Shown here one piece after another: positions 8,314 to 15,502 of a DNA stretch of 17,985 nucleotides. The position numbers were made by a program, and so were the translations under genes. The DNA is from an uncultured Dorea sp. (GTDB lineage Bacteria > Bacillota > Clostridia > Lachnospirales > Lachnospiraceae): assembly GCA_910584265.1 (NCBI GenBank), contig CAJTZE010000061.1, positions 1-17,985 on the forward strand, written 5' to 3'. The notes under the pieces are model-generated. The model did no database searches. It had not been told where the DNA came from and saw nothing but the letters and a program-made list of their open reading frames with translations. Each line of letters opens with the position of its first letter. Positions within the stretch are counted from its first letter, which is position 1.

Positions 8314-9786
8314 CTATTTTATACCTAATTCAAACCAGAAGGCAACCCCATTGTCATAGTTCTCCACTCCGTATTTCTGATGAAGGGACTCCATAACCGC
8401 CTTCACAATCGAAAGGCCGATGCCATTGCCTCCGTATTCTCTCGTATGAGCCTTATCTACCTTATAGAATTTCTCCCAGATATGGCCAAGATCCTCTTCC
8501 GGAATGGCGCTTCCCGTGTTAAATACCGTCATTCTCGCCACATCGCCCCGAAGCTCGATCTTCACCTCGATCACCATATTGCCGGACACATGGTGGAATG
8601 CATTTCCCACATAGTTGCGCACTACCTGCTCCACCTTATACTCATCCGCCCAGACATACACCGGATCCTTCTGCAGAAAATGGACCTTCGCCCGAGTCTG
8701 CTCCGCAAACAGCTCCATGCTCTGCAGCACGCCTGATACCAGCTCTGTTAGATCAAACCGCTCAAACTGAATCTCCTCGCCGCCAAACTCAAGCTGATTC
8801 AGAGTCAGGAGATTTCTTACCATACGGTTCATCTTGGACACCTCGTCAATAATGACATCGCAGTAAAACTCCCTGCTCTCCGCATCCGTATCAATCCCTT
8901 CCTTCAGGCCCTCCGCGTAGCCCTGTATCAGGGCAATCGGAGTTTTCAGCTCGTGAGATACATTTCCAAGAAATTCATTTCTCATCTGCTCCAGCTTATC
9001 CCGCTGCTCCAAATCCTGCATCAGACGGTTATTTGCACTCTTAAGCTCAGAAACCGTACGCTCCAGACGCTCCGACATCCGGTTAAAATTCTCCCCCAGC
9101 ACACCGATCTCATCCTCTCCGCCGCTGGTATATTTCATCTCAAAATTAAGTTCTGCCATCTTCTCGGAAATATCCGCAAGCTCCCGCAGCGGATTGGTGA
9201 GCTTTCTGGAAAAAAGCCATACCAGCAGCATACAGATAACTGCCGCGATACATCCCACCACGATTAAAAAACGATTTGCCAGCGCCGCACTGTCCTGAAT
9301 ACTCTCTAACGGACTCTGGATCAGGAAAAAATATCCCCCTCCCAGCTCGCCCCGCATCATCAGATATTCCGCCGCGGAATCGTTTCCCTTTGTCTGGCTG
9401 ATCTCATAATTTTCTGTCAGCTCCAGCGTCTTATCGCCGCTCGCCCTCCGGTTCAAAAGATACGCATCCAAATACTGCTTCAGCTCCACCTCATGCTGGA
9501 CATTGGCAGTCATTGTCTGCTCCGCCATATTAATTGTCAGGAAAAACAGATTATCCTTCTCCGCCTGACGGGCAAGCTCCCCGTAGGTTTCCTCATCTGT
9601 GCCGTCCAGTCGTCCCTCATCTGCCGCCTGGACAAGCGCCTGGTACATGCTGATAAACTTCGACTTCTTATCCCGGATATAATAAGGCTCCAGCAGCCAT
9701 GCATTGCCCAGCAGTATTACCACTAGCATAAATGCCAGAAGCGACATAAATGCCGCCGTCATCTGGCGCTCGATTGAATGTTTCAT
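8314..9786 (-). CDS. HAMP-containing sensor histidine kinase
   Basis: A 490-residue membrane kinase of the OmpR-partner type. It has transmembrane helices at about 10-31 and 172-193 with an extracellular region of about 140 residues between them, then HAMP (194-247). The dimerisation/phosphoacceptor motif is FLGNVSHELKTPIALIQGYAEGL with H278. The ATPase domain has an N-box near N391/N395 (NYVGNAFHHV) and a G-box at GGNGIGLSIV (452-461). The ATG directly abuts the stop of the response-regulator gene upstream, with no intervening base, so the two form one coupled unit. The sensed signal is unknown. A short gap leads on into hisH. Confidence 0.94.
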   Translation of the reverse strand: MKHSIERQMTAAFMSLLAFMLVVILLGNAWLLEPYYIRDKKSKFISMYQALVQAADEGRLDGTDEETYGELARQAEKDNLFFLTINMAEQTMTANVQHEVELKQYLDAYLLNRRASGDKTLELTENYEISQTKGNDSAAEYLMMRGELGGGYFFLIQSPLESIQDSAALANRFLIVVGCIAAVICMLLVWLFSRKLTNPLRELADISEKMAELNFEMKYTSGGEDEIGVLGENFNRMSERLERTVSELKSANNRLMQDLEQRDKLEQMRNEFLGNVSHELKTPIALIQGYAEGLKEGIDTDAESREFYCDVIIDEVSKMNRMVRNLLTLNQLEFGGEEIQFERFDLTELVSGVLQSMELFAEQTRAKVHFLQKDPVYVWADEYKVEQVVRNYVGNAFHHVSGNMVIEVKIELRGDVARMTVFNTGSAIPEEDLGHIWEKFYKVDKAHTREYGGNGIGLSIVKAVMESLHQKYGVENYDNGVAFWFELGIK

Positions 9787-10464
9787 CTACTCTACCTCAA
9801 ATTTATAGCCCATCCCCCAGATGGTCTTAATATAATTCCCCTTCTCTCCCAGCTTGCTCCGAAGCTTCTTCACATGGGTATCGATAGTCCTTGCATCCCC
9901 AAAATAGTCGTAATTCCATACATTATTCAAGATCTTCTCTCTTGAAAGGGCAAGTCCCTGATTCTCAAGAAAATAGGTCAACAGTTCAAATTCCTTATAG
10001 CTGAGTTCAATTCCCTCTCCGTCCACCAGAACCTGATGAGCCGCCCTGTCAACCTCAATACCCCCGGCACCAAGCTTCTCCTGAGAATCCGTTCCGCGTG
10101 TCCTTCTTAAGATTGCAGACACCCTTGCTACCAGAATCTTTGGGCTGAAGGGCTTAGAAATATATTCATCCACGCCCAATTCAAAGCCCTGCAGCTCGTC
10201 CCGCTCGTCGGAACGGGCCGTCAGCATGATGATCGGAACCTCCGATGTCTGACGGATTTCCCTGCAGACCTGCCAGCCGTCCATCCTCGGCATCATAACA
10301 TCCAGGATCACCAGCGCGATCCCCTTATTTTCATAAAAAATATCCATAGCCTCCGCACCGTCGGCCGCTTCAAGAACACTATATCCCTCCCGCTGGAGAA
10401 AATCCTTCACCAGCTTCCGCATCCTGCTCTCATCATCAACAACTAATATCTGTAATCTTTCCAT
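9787..10464 (-). CDS. OmpR/PhoB-type response regulator
   Basis: A 225-residue regulator from the start chosen here. The receiver domain has D10/D11, phospho-acceptor D55 in LVILDVMMPR, T82 and K104 in YISKPF. The C-terminal winged helix ends in the family signature DARTIDTHVKKLRSKLG...IKTIWGMGYKFEVE. An upstream in-frame ATG would add 12 residues (MRMITIRARCMF) unlike the family. The start at 10464 gives the normal MERLQILVVDDE opening and has a GAGGTG site (10472-10477) seven bases before it. It pairs with the adjoining HAMP kinase. Three TTTTGTGA-like repeats upstream could be its own operator (see findings). Confidence 0.94.
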   Translation of the reverse strand: MERLQILVVDDESRMRKLVKDFLQREGYSVLEAADGAEAMDIFYENKGIALVILDVMMPRMDGWQVCREIRQTSEVPIIMLTARSDERDELQGFELGVDEYISKPFSPKILVARVSAILRRTRGTDSQEKLGAGGIEVDRAAHQVLVDGEGIELSYKEFELLTYFLENQGLALSREKILNNVWNYDYFGDARTIDTHVKKLRSKLGEKGNYIKTIWGMGYKFEVE

Positions 10465-10500
10465 AAACATACACCTCGCCCGTATCGTGATCATTCTCAA

Positions 10501-10608
10501 ATATAATCCTACTATAATTTTATGACGCTTTTGTGAAAAAGACTTCGCATTTTGTAATTTTTGTGATAATATGTTTCGTAGTTTAAAAATAACAAGGAGA
10601 CGATTACC
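10501..10608. promoter_or_regulatory. divergent intergenic region with repeated TTTTGTGA boxes
   Basis: These 108 bases separate the minus-strand response-regulator operon from the plus-strand zinc-ribbon gene and must hold both promoters. On the plus strand TTCGCA (10544-10549), 17 bases, and TAATAT (10567-10572) form a candidate promoter, followed by an AAGGAG site (10594-10599) 9 bases before the ATG. TTTTGTGA occurs at 10529-10536 and 10559-10566, with the variant TTTTGTAA at 10550-10557. The minus-strand promoter is unclear; TATAGT near 10509-10514 is one possible -10 box. Confidence 0.45.
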
Positions 10609-11115
10609 ATGAAATGTCCCATATGCGGAGAAGAATTAAAGCCCAGTAAAAAAGATCCACGGTATGTGCTGTGCCACAGCTGCCGCAAGAAATTTAAAGT
10701 CCCAGAGAAAGCAGAGGCTGCAGACAGGCCGGTAGAAAAAAAACGCCGGAAAATGGAAGCACCGTCCCAGGAAGAAGCTTCTGCAGTGACCGACGATGAG
10801 CTCATAGAACAGACACAGGTATTCAGCCGGCGGGATGTGCGCGCCGCACTGCGGAAAGCAAATGAAGAGCGGAAGGCTGCAAAAGCTGCTAAGGCTGGAA
10901 AGCCCTCCATCAAAAAGAATACAGCTTCTACACCTGCGCCGGAACCGGAACCAGAAAATGACGGCGAATACCATTTCCGTTATGCCAATCTTCCCCCTAA
11001 GTCTATCCGGGAAAAGCAGGAACGGGAGATGCGGAGGGCCTACGACGAGCTTCTTTCCATCGGCAAGGAAGAGCGCACTTCCAAAAAGCATGGATTATTT
11101 GGACGAAGAAATTAG
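10609..11115 (+). CDS. small zinc-ribbon protein of unknown function
   Basis: A 168-residue hydrophilic protein. The N-terminus MKCPICGEELKPSKKDPRYVLCHSCRKKFKVP holds two CxxC pairs (C3/C6 and C22/C25), a classic zinc ribbon. The remainder is rich in K, E, R and A, with no membrane segment, and is probably disordered or helical: a KAAKAAKAGK tract near the middle and a proline/glutamate stretch PAPEPEPEN around 104-112. A good AAGGAG site precedes the ATG. The 3' end lies just before or inside the start of the AraC-type regulator gene, so the two are likely cotranscribed. I do not recognise a specific family beyond the zinc ribbon and give no function; nucleic-acid binding would be a guess. 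Confidence 0.8.
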   Translation: MKCPICGEELKPSKKDPRYVLCHSCRKKFKVPEKAEAADRPVEKKRRKMEAPSQEEASAVTDDELIEQTQVFSRRDVRAALRKANEERKAAKAAKAGKPSIKKNTASTPAPEPEPENDGEYHFRYANLPPKSIREKQEREMRRAYDELLSIGKEERTSKKHGLFGRRN

Positions 11116-11128
11116 GAATGCTTCTGCT

Positions 11129-12181
11129 ATGACACTTCTTAAGCTGTGCCGGCAGATCACAGAACAAAACGGAAAACTGCTCCCAAAAGGCCATGCCCTC
11201 GGAAGCAGGCTGGTATGTATGGAATACTCAAAATCTGCAAAAGAAGTAAAAACCTATCCGCTGCTAAGCGAGAGCAGGCTTTTTGCACTGTGCTGGAATT
11301 TTTCGGACAAAAGCAGGCTGTATGCCTCCATGCTCCCTTCCCCGGAAGCCTTTCACTATGTACTTCCCTTCCAATCCGGCAGTACAACGCAGCTTCATAC
11401 CCACGATTATCTGGAGCTGGCTTACATAGCGGAAGGTAATTTCTACCAGAATATTCTTGGACGGAGAATCCTTTTTCATGCCGGTGAATTATGCCTGATC
11501 GACAAAAACTGCGTGCATCAGGATTACTTGACAGCGCAAGATTCAACCATCCTTTTTATAGGCATTGCAAATGATATGTTTCACGAAGTAATCAATGAAA
11601 ATATCACCACCCAGAAAATAATCTCCTTCCTGCAGTCAGCCCTGCTGGAGCAAAAAGACCTGCAGCAGTACCTGCATTTTAAACCCAAAAACGGCGCGGC
11701 ATCAACCGCACATATGGAAGACTGCCTGTCCCTCTTATTGCAGGAGCTCGTCTCAAATACTGTGGGCTCCAGCTATATCTGCAAAGGAATCCTGCTTCGG
11801 ATTTTCCGTATCTTAAGCACCGAATTTGATTTTTCCCTTTCTCAGGAACAGAAAAAGTCCATGAGCTGGCTGATATTTAACGAAGTAACCAATTACATGA
11901 AAAAGAATTACCAGACAATCTGCGTACAGGATCTGGTATCAGAATTCCACTATCAGGAGGATTACTTTAACCGTCTTATCAAGGATAAAACCGGTCTTAC
12001 CTATTCTGCATACCTGAAAGAGATACGTTTAGATTCGGCCAGACAACTGCTGCTTGCCACAGACATGAGCATTGAAGACATTGCACATGCCGTCGGCTAT
12101 CACAACAAAGGCTTCTTCTATAAAATGTTTGTGGACAAATACGGCATGACCCCCTCAAAATACCGAAAATCCTCCGATTAA
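11129..12181 (+). CDS. AraC-family transcriptional regulator with cupin-like sensor domain
   Basis: A 350-residue protein from the chosen start. The N-terminal half contains a cupin-like ligand domain (about 75-130) with the metal/ligand-type pattern LHTHDYLELAYIAEGNFYQ (H90, H92) and FHAGELCLID. The C-terminal 100 residues carry the two AraC helix-turn-helix motifs: VQDLVSEFHYQEDYFNRLIKDKTG and IEDIAHAVGYHNKGFFYKMFVDKYGMTPSKYRK. The open frame extends back to 10835, but that part overlaps the zinc-ribbon gene and has no family character. ATG 11090 lacks a well-placed ribosome site, while ATG 11129 has AGGAA at 11114-11118, so I take 11129 with moderate certainty. Such regulators usually respond to a sugar or small metabolite. 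The target is not visible. Confidence 0.88.
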   Translation: MTLLKLCRQITEQNGKLLPKGHALGSRLVCMEYSKSAKEVKTYPLLSESRLFALCWNFSDKSRLYASMLPSPEAFHYVLPFQSGSTTQLHTHDYLELAYIAEGNFYQNILGRRILFHAGELCLIDKNCVHQDYLTAQDSTILFIGIANDMFHEVINENITTQKIISFLQSALLEQKDLQQYLHFKPKNGAASTAHMEDCLSLLLQELVSNTVGSSYICKGILLRIFRILSTEFDFSLSQEQKKSMSWLIFNEVTNYMKKNYQTICVQDLVSEFHYQEDYFNRLIKDKTGLTYSAYLKEIRLDSARQLLLATDMSIEDIAHAVGYHNKGFFYKMFVDKYGMTPSKYRKSSD

Positions 12182-12268
12182 GCCCACAAAAGCCGCCAAG
12201 GACTGCGCATTTTTTTACCTGACATTTCCTCATACAGGAAATCGGAAAGCTCTTGCTATATAATAAAA

Positions 12269-12308
12269 CAGAGAAGGCTGTGACTCCTATGCGTCACAGC
12301 CTTCTCTG
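12269..12308 (-). terminator. hairpin terminator of hsp20, possibly shared with the converging AraC gene
   Basis: A perfect 16-bp inverted repeat: 12269-12284 pairs with 12293-12308 around an 8-base loop. Read on the minus strand the stem is followed by TTTTATTATATA (12268-12257), a good U-tract, so it should end hsp20 transcription. On the plus strand the sequence after the stem (TCTGTACCGTCTC) is not U-rich, so its use for the AraC gene, whose stop is 88 bases away, is less certain. Confidence 0.88.
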
Positions 12309-12350
12309 TCTGTACCGTCTCTTTTCTATACTTAAACAGCAACTAACCGC

Positions 12351-12773
12351 TTACTCAATCGAAATATACTTCGGCTCCTCAATTACCTTCGGCGCTTCCT
12401 TCGGCACGATCATGGTCAAAATGCCATCCTTAAAGGAAGCCTTGATATCCTCCTGTGTAATCTGCTCGCCCACATAGAAGCTCCGGTTACAGGTTCCTGT
12501 ATAGCGTTCCTTACGGATACAGTTACCCTTGGCATCCTTCTCTTCCTTCGTCTCATTCTTTGCCGCAGTTATGGTCATATAGCCGTCCTTCAAATCTGCC
12601 TTGATGTTTTCCTTGTCATAACCCGGAAGTTCCATGTCGATCACATAGTTTCCATCCTTCTCATGAATATCAGTCTTCATGATCTGGGATGATGCATTCT
12701 CAAATGGACGTGAAAAGAAAGGATCTCTGAAAAAATCATCAAATAAGTTATAATTTCTGTTTGCTAACAACAT
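12351..12773 (-). CDS. Hsp20/alpha-crystallin small heat-shock protein
   Basis: A 140-residue ATP-independent chaperone that binds unfolding proteins. The alpha-crystallin domain spans about 33-124: TDIHEKDGNYVIDMELPGYDKENIKADLKDGYMTI opens it, and the conserved DGILTMIVPK closes it near 117-125. The C-terminal tail holds an I-x-I motif (I137-S-I139) used for oligomer assembly. An excellent AAGGAGGT site (12781-12788) lies 7 bases before the ATG. The gene stands alone between its own promoter with a CIRCE-like operator and a strong hairpin terminator. Length and motifs match the Hsp18-type proteins of clostridia. Confidence 0.96.
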   Translation of the reverse strand: MLLANRNYNLFDDFFRDPFFSRPFENASSQIMKTDIHEKDGNYVIDMELPGYDKENIKADLKDGYMTITAAKNETKEEKDAKGNCIRKERYTGTCNRSFYVGEQITQEDIKASFKDGILTMIVPKEAPKVIEEPKYISIE

Positions 12774-12860
12774 AGGTCATACCTCCTTAAAATCTTGCCT
12801 TATCAGGATTAGTATACCTGAAAGGTATTTAAAATATGAATTGTTTTATTTGATATAGTT

Positions 12861-12891
12861 ATTATATAACACATATTGTTAGCCAAGTCAA
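12861..12891 (-). promoter_or_regulatory. hsp20 promoter
   Basis: On the minus strand TTGACT (12891-12886) serves as -35. The -10 is TATATA (12868-12863) after a 17-base spacer; TATAAT (12866-12861) after 19 bases is an alternative. It lies about 90 bases before the hsp20 start. The -35 box sits inside the CIRCE-like operator. Confidence 0.75.
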
Positions 12892-12905
12892 TAGGTGAGT
12901 GCTAA
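12879..12905 (-). promoter_or_regulatory. CIRCE-like HrcA operator of hsp20
   Basis: The known CIRCE element is TTAGCACTC, nine bases, GAGTGCTAA. Read on the minus strand the sequence here is a perfect TTAGCACTC half (12905-12897), exactly nine bases, then CTTGGCTAA (12887-12879), which keeps the outer GCTAA of the second half-site. The element covers the -35 box, the right place for a repressor to block the promoter. The hrcA gene itself is not in the window. Confidence 0.7.
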
Positions 12906-12922
12906 TTTTTTCTGATAATTTT

Positions 12923-12951
12923 TGCAAACCGCCTGAAATGAATGGTTTGCA
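12923..12951. repeat. inverted repeat TGCAAACC / GGTTTGCA near the element's right end
   Basis: Eight-base arms 12923-12930 and 12944-12951 flank a 13-base spacer, between the hsp20 operator and the integrase end. It has no adjacent U-tract on either strand, so it is not a good terminator. Its place suggests recombinase core sites at the element end, but the spacer is longer than a usual crossover region. Confidence 0.35.
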
Positions 12952-12988
12952 CATACTTTGTTTTCCTGTAATTGTCCTTTTCATAGGT

Positions 12989-13009
12989 TTTGACACCAGT
13001 TTGACACCA
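12989..13009. repeat. direct repeat TTTGACACCA x2 (possible integrase arm sites)
   Basis: TTTGACACCA occurs at 12989-12998 and 13000-13009, a period of 11 bases (about one helical turn), just beyond the integrase stop codon. An imperfect inverted version (TTTGTGTCA) lies at 13021-13029. Tn916-type integrases bind short direct repeats near the element ends with their N-terminal domain, which makes this a candidate arm site. Confidence 0.5.
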
Positions 13010-13026
13010 ATTTTTATATTTTTGTG

Positions 13027-14261
13027 TCAGAAATTTATCGCCATACTATCCAGCCTTGCAATTTCCTGTTCGATTCTTTCTCTGTCTCCCAAGTGGTTAT
13101 ACACGTCCATTGTCACATCAATATGAGCGTGCCCCATGATATACTGCAATACTTTAATATCCATACGGCACTCTGCCATTCTGGTACAGGCAGTATGACG
13201 CATAACGTGAGCGGATACTTTTGGAAGTAATTCTGCTTTTCTATGTTCTTTCTTTGCTTTCTGTACTTCTTCTTTATTGTAATTGTAAGCGTCCACAATA
13301 TTATACAATACACTGTTTACCCCATATGGCATAAGCGGCCTGCCAGATTTAGCGGTAAAAACAAACCCCGAATAGCCGTCTACTTCAATTGACTTATCCT
13401 TTGCCAGCATAAAGTTAATCTTTCTCTGTTCTTCAAACGCTTTCTGTACTTCCTGCGTCATAGGTATAACTCGGATACCAGAATCAGTCTTGGGAGTAGA
13501 AATGTGGAAACGGCAGCCATCACCCAGATTTTTATAAATGAGCTGATGGTCTACATTCAATCTCCTTGCCCTTGTGTCTACATCTTTCCATGTAAGCCAG
13601 ATTAATTCACCACACCTCAATCCTGTACCTATCATAATCATAAGCATTGGATAATGGACATTATAGACATTGCTTTGCTTAACAAAATCAATGAGCTTTT
13701 CCTGCTGTGAAATTGACAACGCTTCCCGTTCTTTTGCCGGTCTGCCATAATCACTGATAGAACCCTTTGCCGGATTCTTACGGATAATATCATCATCAAC
13801 CGCCATTTCAAGAGCCGGATAAATCATGGTATTAATATTTTTAATCGTCGAATGAGCATAGCCAGCTTTTGACAGTTTGGAATAAAAGCCTTTAATATGT
13901 GATGGTAAAATCTGTACAACCTTGATATTCCCTATTTCATCTCTCACTTGATTATCCCATTATCCCAAATTCTAGTGTAGTTTACTCTGGTGGAATCAGC
14001 CAGTTTACGAGTAGCCAGATACCTCTCAAACAAGGTATTCAACGTCATCTTCTTAATTGCATTGTCAGTCAGAATGTTATCATCTATATCTTTTGCAATC
14101 TGCTTTTCCTTTTCTCTAAGCTCTGGTAAATCCTGTGCATAAATTGTCTGTCGCTTTCCTGTCCTTATATCAGTCTAACGATAACTGTACCTGCCATCGT
14201 TACGCCAGCTTTCGCCCTCTCTTAATTTTCTCCCTTTATGGTCTTTTCTGCTATTTGCCAT
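13027..14261 (-). pseudogene. int: Tn916-type tyrosine integrase, disrupted by a nonsense codon and an 8-bp duplication
   Basis: The frame starts at ATG 14261 (MANSRKDHKGRKLREGES), typical of the arm-binding domain of Tn916-like integrases. TAG at 14177-14175 replaces what should be a tyrosine codon (Y-R-stop-T-D where Y-R-Y-T-D is expected). Reading on gives RTGKRQTIYAQDLPELREKE and LFERYLATRKLADSTRVNY, all integrase-like. At 13951-13966 an 8-bp unit (GGGATAAT on the minus strand) is duplicated and shifts the frame; removing one copy restores IWDNQVRDEIGN. The remaining open frame (13947-13027, GTG start) holds the core-binding and catalytic domains with R111, K153, H247-x-x-R250, H273 and Y283 (numbered from that GTG) intact. 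The ATG overlaps the 3' end of the metallopeptidase-like gene by 11 bases. A shortened protein without the arm-binding domain might still be made. Confidence 0.85.
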
Positions 14262-15009
14262 GAGAATCAATCCTTTCTTTTGCCCCCTTTAATGTTCCCA
14301 TGACGTGGTTTTCATACAAATCATATAATAATGTTACATCATCAAAAGTACCTAGCACTTTCAATCGCTCAAGTTCATCTACTAACTCCAATATATAATC
14401 TTTTAAATGAGGAACTTTTATCATTGACAAATATTTATGCAAGTCAGAGTATGCTCTTGGAATAAAATAGGATAAATGTTTCTTCAACCAATAATAATTG
14501 TGTCGGTTTAATTCCTCTGGTTTCAAACTACACATTTGAATATCCCATAATTCACTTGCAACATCTTTACAATATGATGTATAGTCATATAATCCTAAAT
14601 TAGCAGTACGTGATTCTGCTATGTATTCTAACCAAAACAATGCAATCGAATAATGCTTTTTATTCTGGCAATCAAATACACACTCATACAAATTTGGCAT
14701 TGCCAGCCAATCATTCAAATGCCCCATTTCGTGGATAAGAGTGTTTACAATGGATTTAAAATCTGTATTGTCATATAATGTCTTGATGTCTAAACACGGC
14801 AAAAGTTCAAATCTTCCAGAATTTAAGAAAATTTTTTCTTTACTAGCCAATTTACCTTCCGTTTCATAAGGAAACAACTCTTTATCTGCTAATTCAATCT
14901 CTATTAATGTACTAATATTCAAGTGATTTCCATAATTTTCAATAGCATAATTTACTATATCTTGCAATAAAGGTTCATAATCTGTATTAAATTCACAATA
15001 TATTTTCAT
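14251..15009 (-). CDS. HEXXH metallopeptidase-like protein of unknown function
   Basis: A 252-residue protein from the start chosen here. IVNTLIHEMGHLNDWL carries a zinc-binding HEXXH (H93, E94, H97), and LEYIAESRTANLGL about 30 residues later supplies glutamates (E128 or E132) fit to be the third ligand, the pattern of gluzincin peptidases, including ImmA/IrrE-like proteins that cut repressors in mobile elements. Whether it belongs to that group I cannot say. The C-terminal half is helical with no membrane segment. ATG 15009 has GGGAG about 10 bases upstream; the longer frame from 15063 overlaps a promoter and looks spurious. The gene is clearly more AT-rich than its neighbours and has its own promoter candidate, signs of late acquisition. 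Its last bases overlap the integrase start. Confidence 0.72.
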   Translation of the reverse strand: MKIYCEFNTDYEPLLQDIVNYAIENYGNHLNISTLIEIELADKELFPYETEGKLASKEKIFLNSGRFELLPCLDIKTLYDNTDFKSIVNTLIHEMGHLNDWLAMPNLYECVFDCQNKKHYSIALFWLEYIAESRTANLGLYDYTSYCKDVASELWDIQMCSLKPEELNRHNYYWLKKHLSYFIPRAYSDLHKYLSMIKVPHLKDYILELVDELERLKVLGTFDDVTLLYDLYENHVMGTLKGAKERIDSHGK

Positions 15010-15046
15010 CAAATATGCTCCCAAGTTTGTAATTATATCAGAACAT

Positions 15047-15075
15047 ATTATATATATTGGCAAAACATTTTACAA
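15047..15075 (-). promoter_or_regulatory. candidate promoter of the metallopeptidase-like gene
   Basis: On the minus strand TTGTAA (15075-15070), a 17-base spacer, and a perfect TATAAT (15052-15047) lie about 40 bases before the chosen ATG at 15009. The region is very AT-rich, so chance matches are possible. Confidence 0.5.
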
Positions 15076-15123
15076 TTATAAATCAAACTATTTTTTAGAA
15101 GAAACAATTTGAAGGTTTGCAGA

Positions 15124-15157
15124 ATAAGAAAAGCAGCTAATCATAGACTAACTGCTT
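15124..15157 (-). terminator. terminator after the toxin-antitoxin operon
   Basis: Read on the minus strand, AAGCAG (15157-15152) pairs with CTGCTT (15136-15131); the TTAG tracts between them extend the structure loosely. The stem is followed by TTCTTATT (15130-15123). It lies about 30 bases beyond the toxin stop codon and should separate the toxin-antitoxin pair from the next gene. Confidence 0.65.
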
Positions 15158-15187
15158 ATACTTCTATTATCTGATTGAGAGAGCAAA

Positions 15188-15502
15188 TTATAAATGCTTA
15201 TCTGTATCTCTAGCACCATACAGCAAACGCCGTATTTCCATTACATCACCAATCACCACATAGTAAATAACGTAATTTCTCACATAGATTCTATAATACG
15301 GATAGTCTCTCTTTTTTGCGGAAACGTATGGTTCAAAAGCAAGCGGATTATTCAGCCTTTCCAGAATCGCAGCCTCTACATCATCAATCAAACGCAACGC
15401 AGCGTCTTCATTCTTTAAAACATTGGTAATGTAACTCGCTGTACTGATTAAATCTTGTTCAAAAATCGGCAGATAACGAAGATGATAAATTTTATTTTCC
15501 AT
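15188..15502 (-). CDS. RelE/ParE-family toxin of a type II toxin-antitoxin pair
   Basis: A 104-residue protein. KIYHLRYLPIFEQDLISTASYI opens as RelE/ParE toxins do, and DYPYYRIYVRNYVIYYVVIGDVMEIRRLLYGARD near the end is the usual beta-sheet core with basic and aromatic residues. The family contains ribosome-dependent mRNA cleavers (RelE) and gyrase poisons (ParE); the sequence alone does not settle which. The start overlaps the antitoxin gene by 11 bases, so toxin production depends on antitoxin translation. A hairpin follows the stop codon. The frame is intact, unlike the element's integrase. Confidence 0.88.
   Translation of the reverse strand: MENKIYHLRYLPIFEQDLISTASYITNVLKNEDAALRLIDDVEAAILERLNNPLAFEPYVSAKKRDYPYYRIYVRNYVIYYVVIGDVMEIRRLLYGARDTDKHL

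Noticed and set aside
10512..11091. 133- and 151-codon minus-strand frames
   Set aside because: They are antisense to the zinc-ribbon gene; their F/C/S-rich composition is that of a reverse-strand shadow.
10835..11128. N-terminal extension of the AraC-type frame (98 extra residues)
   Set aside because: It overlaps the zinc-ribbon gene in another frame, has no AraC-family character, and a better start with a ribosome site lies at 11129.
12182..12240. T-run after the AraC gene (12210-12216) as a terminator
   Set aside because: No convincing inverted repeat precedes the run; the 16-bp hairpin further on is the better candidate.
15010..15063. Upstream start of the HEXXH gene adding 18 residues
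   Set aside because: It would begin inside the candidate promoter and has no ribosome site, whereas ATG 15009 has GGGAG upstream.
12944..15119. GGTTTGCA at 12944-12951 and again near 15112-15119 as attachment-site copies
   Set aside because: Only eight bases match and the second copy lies inside the element between two genes, not at a boundary.
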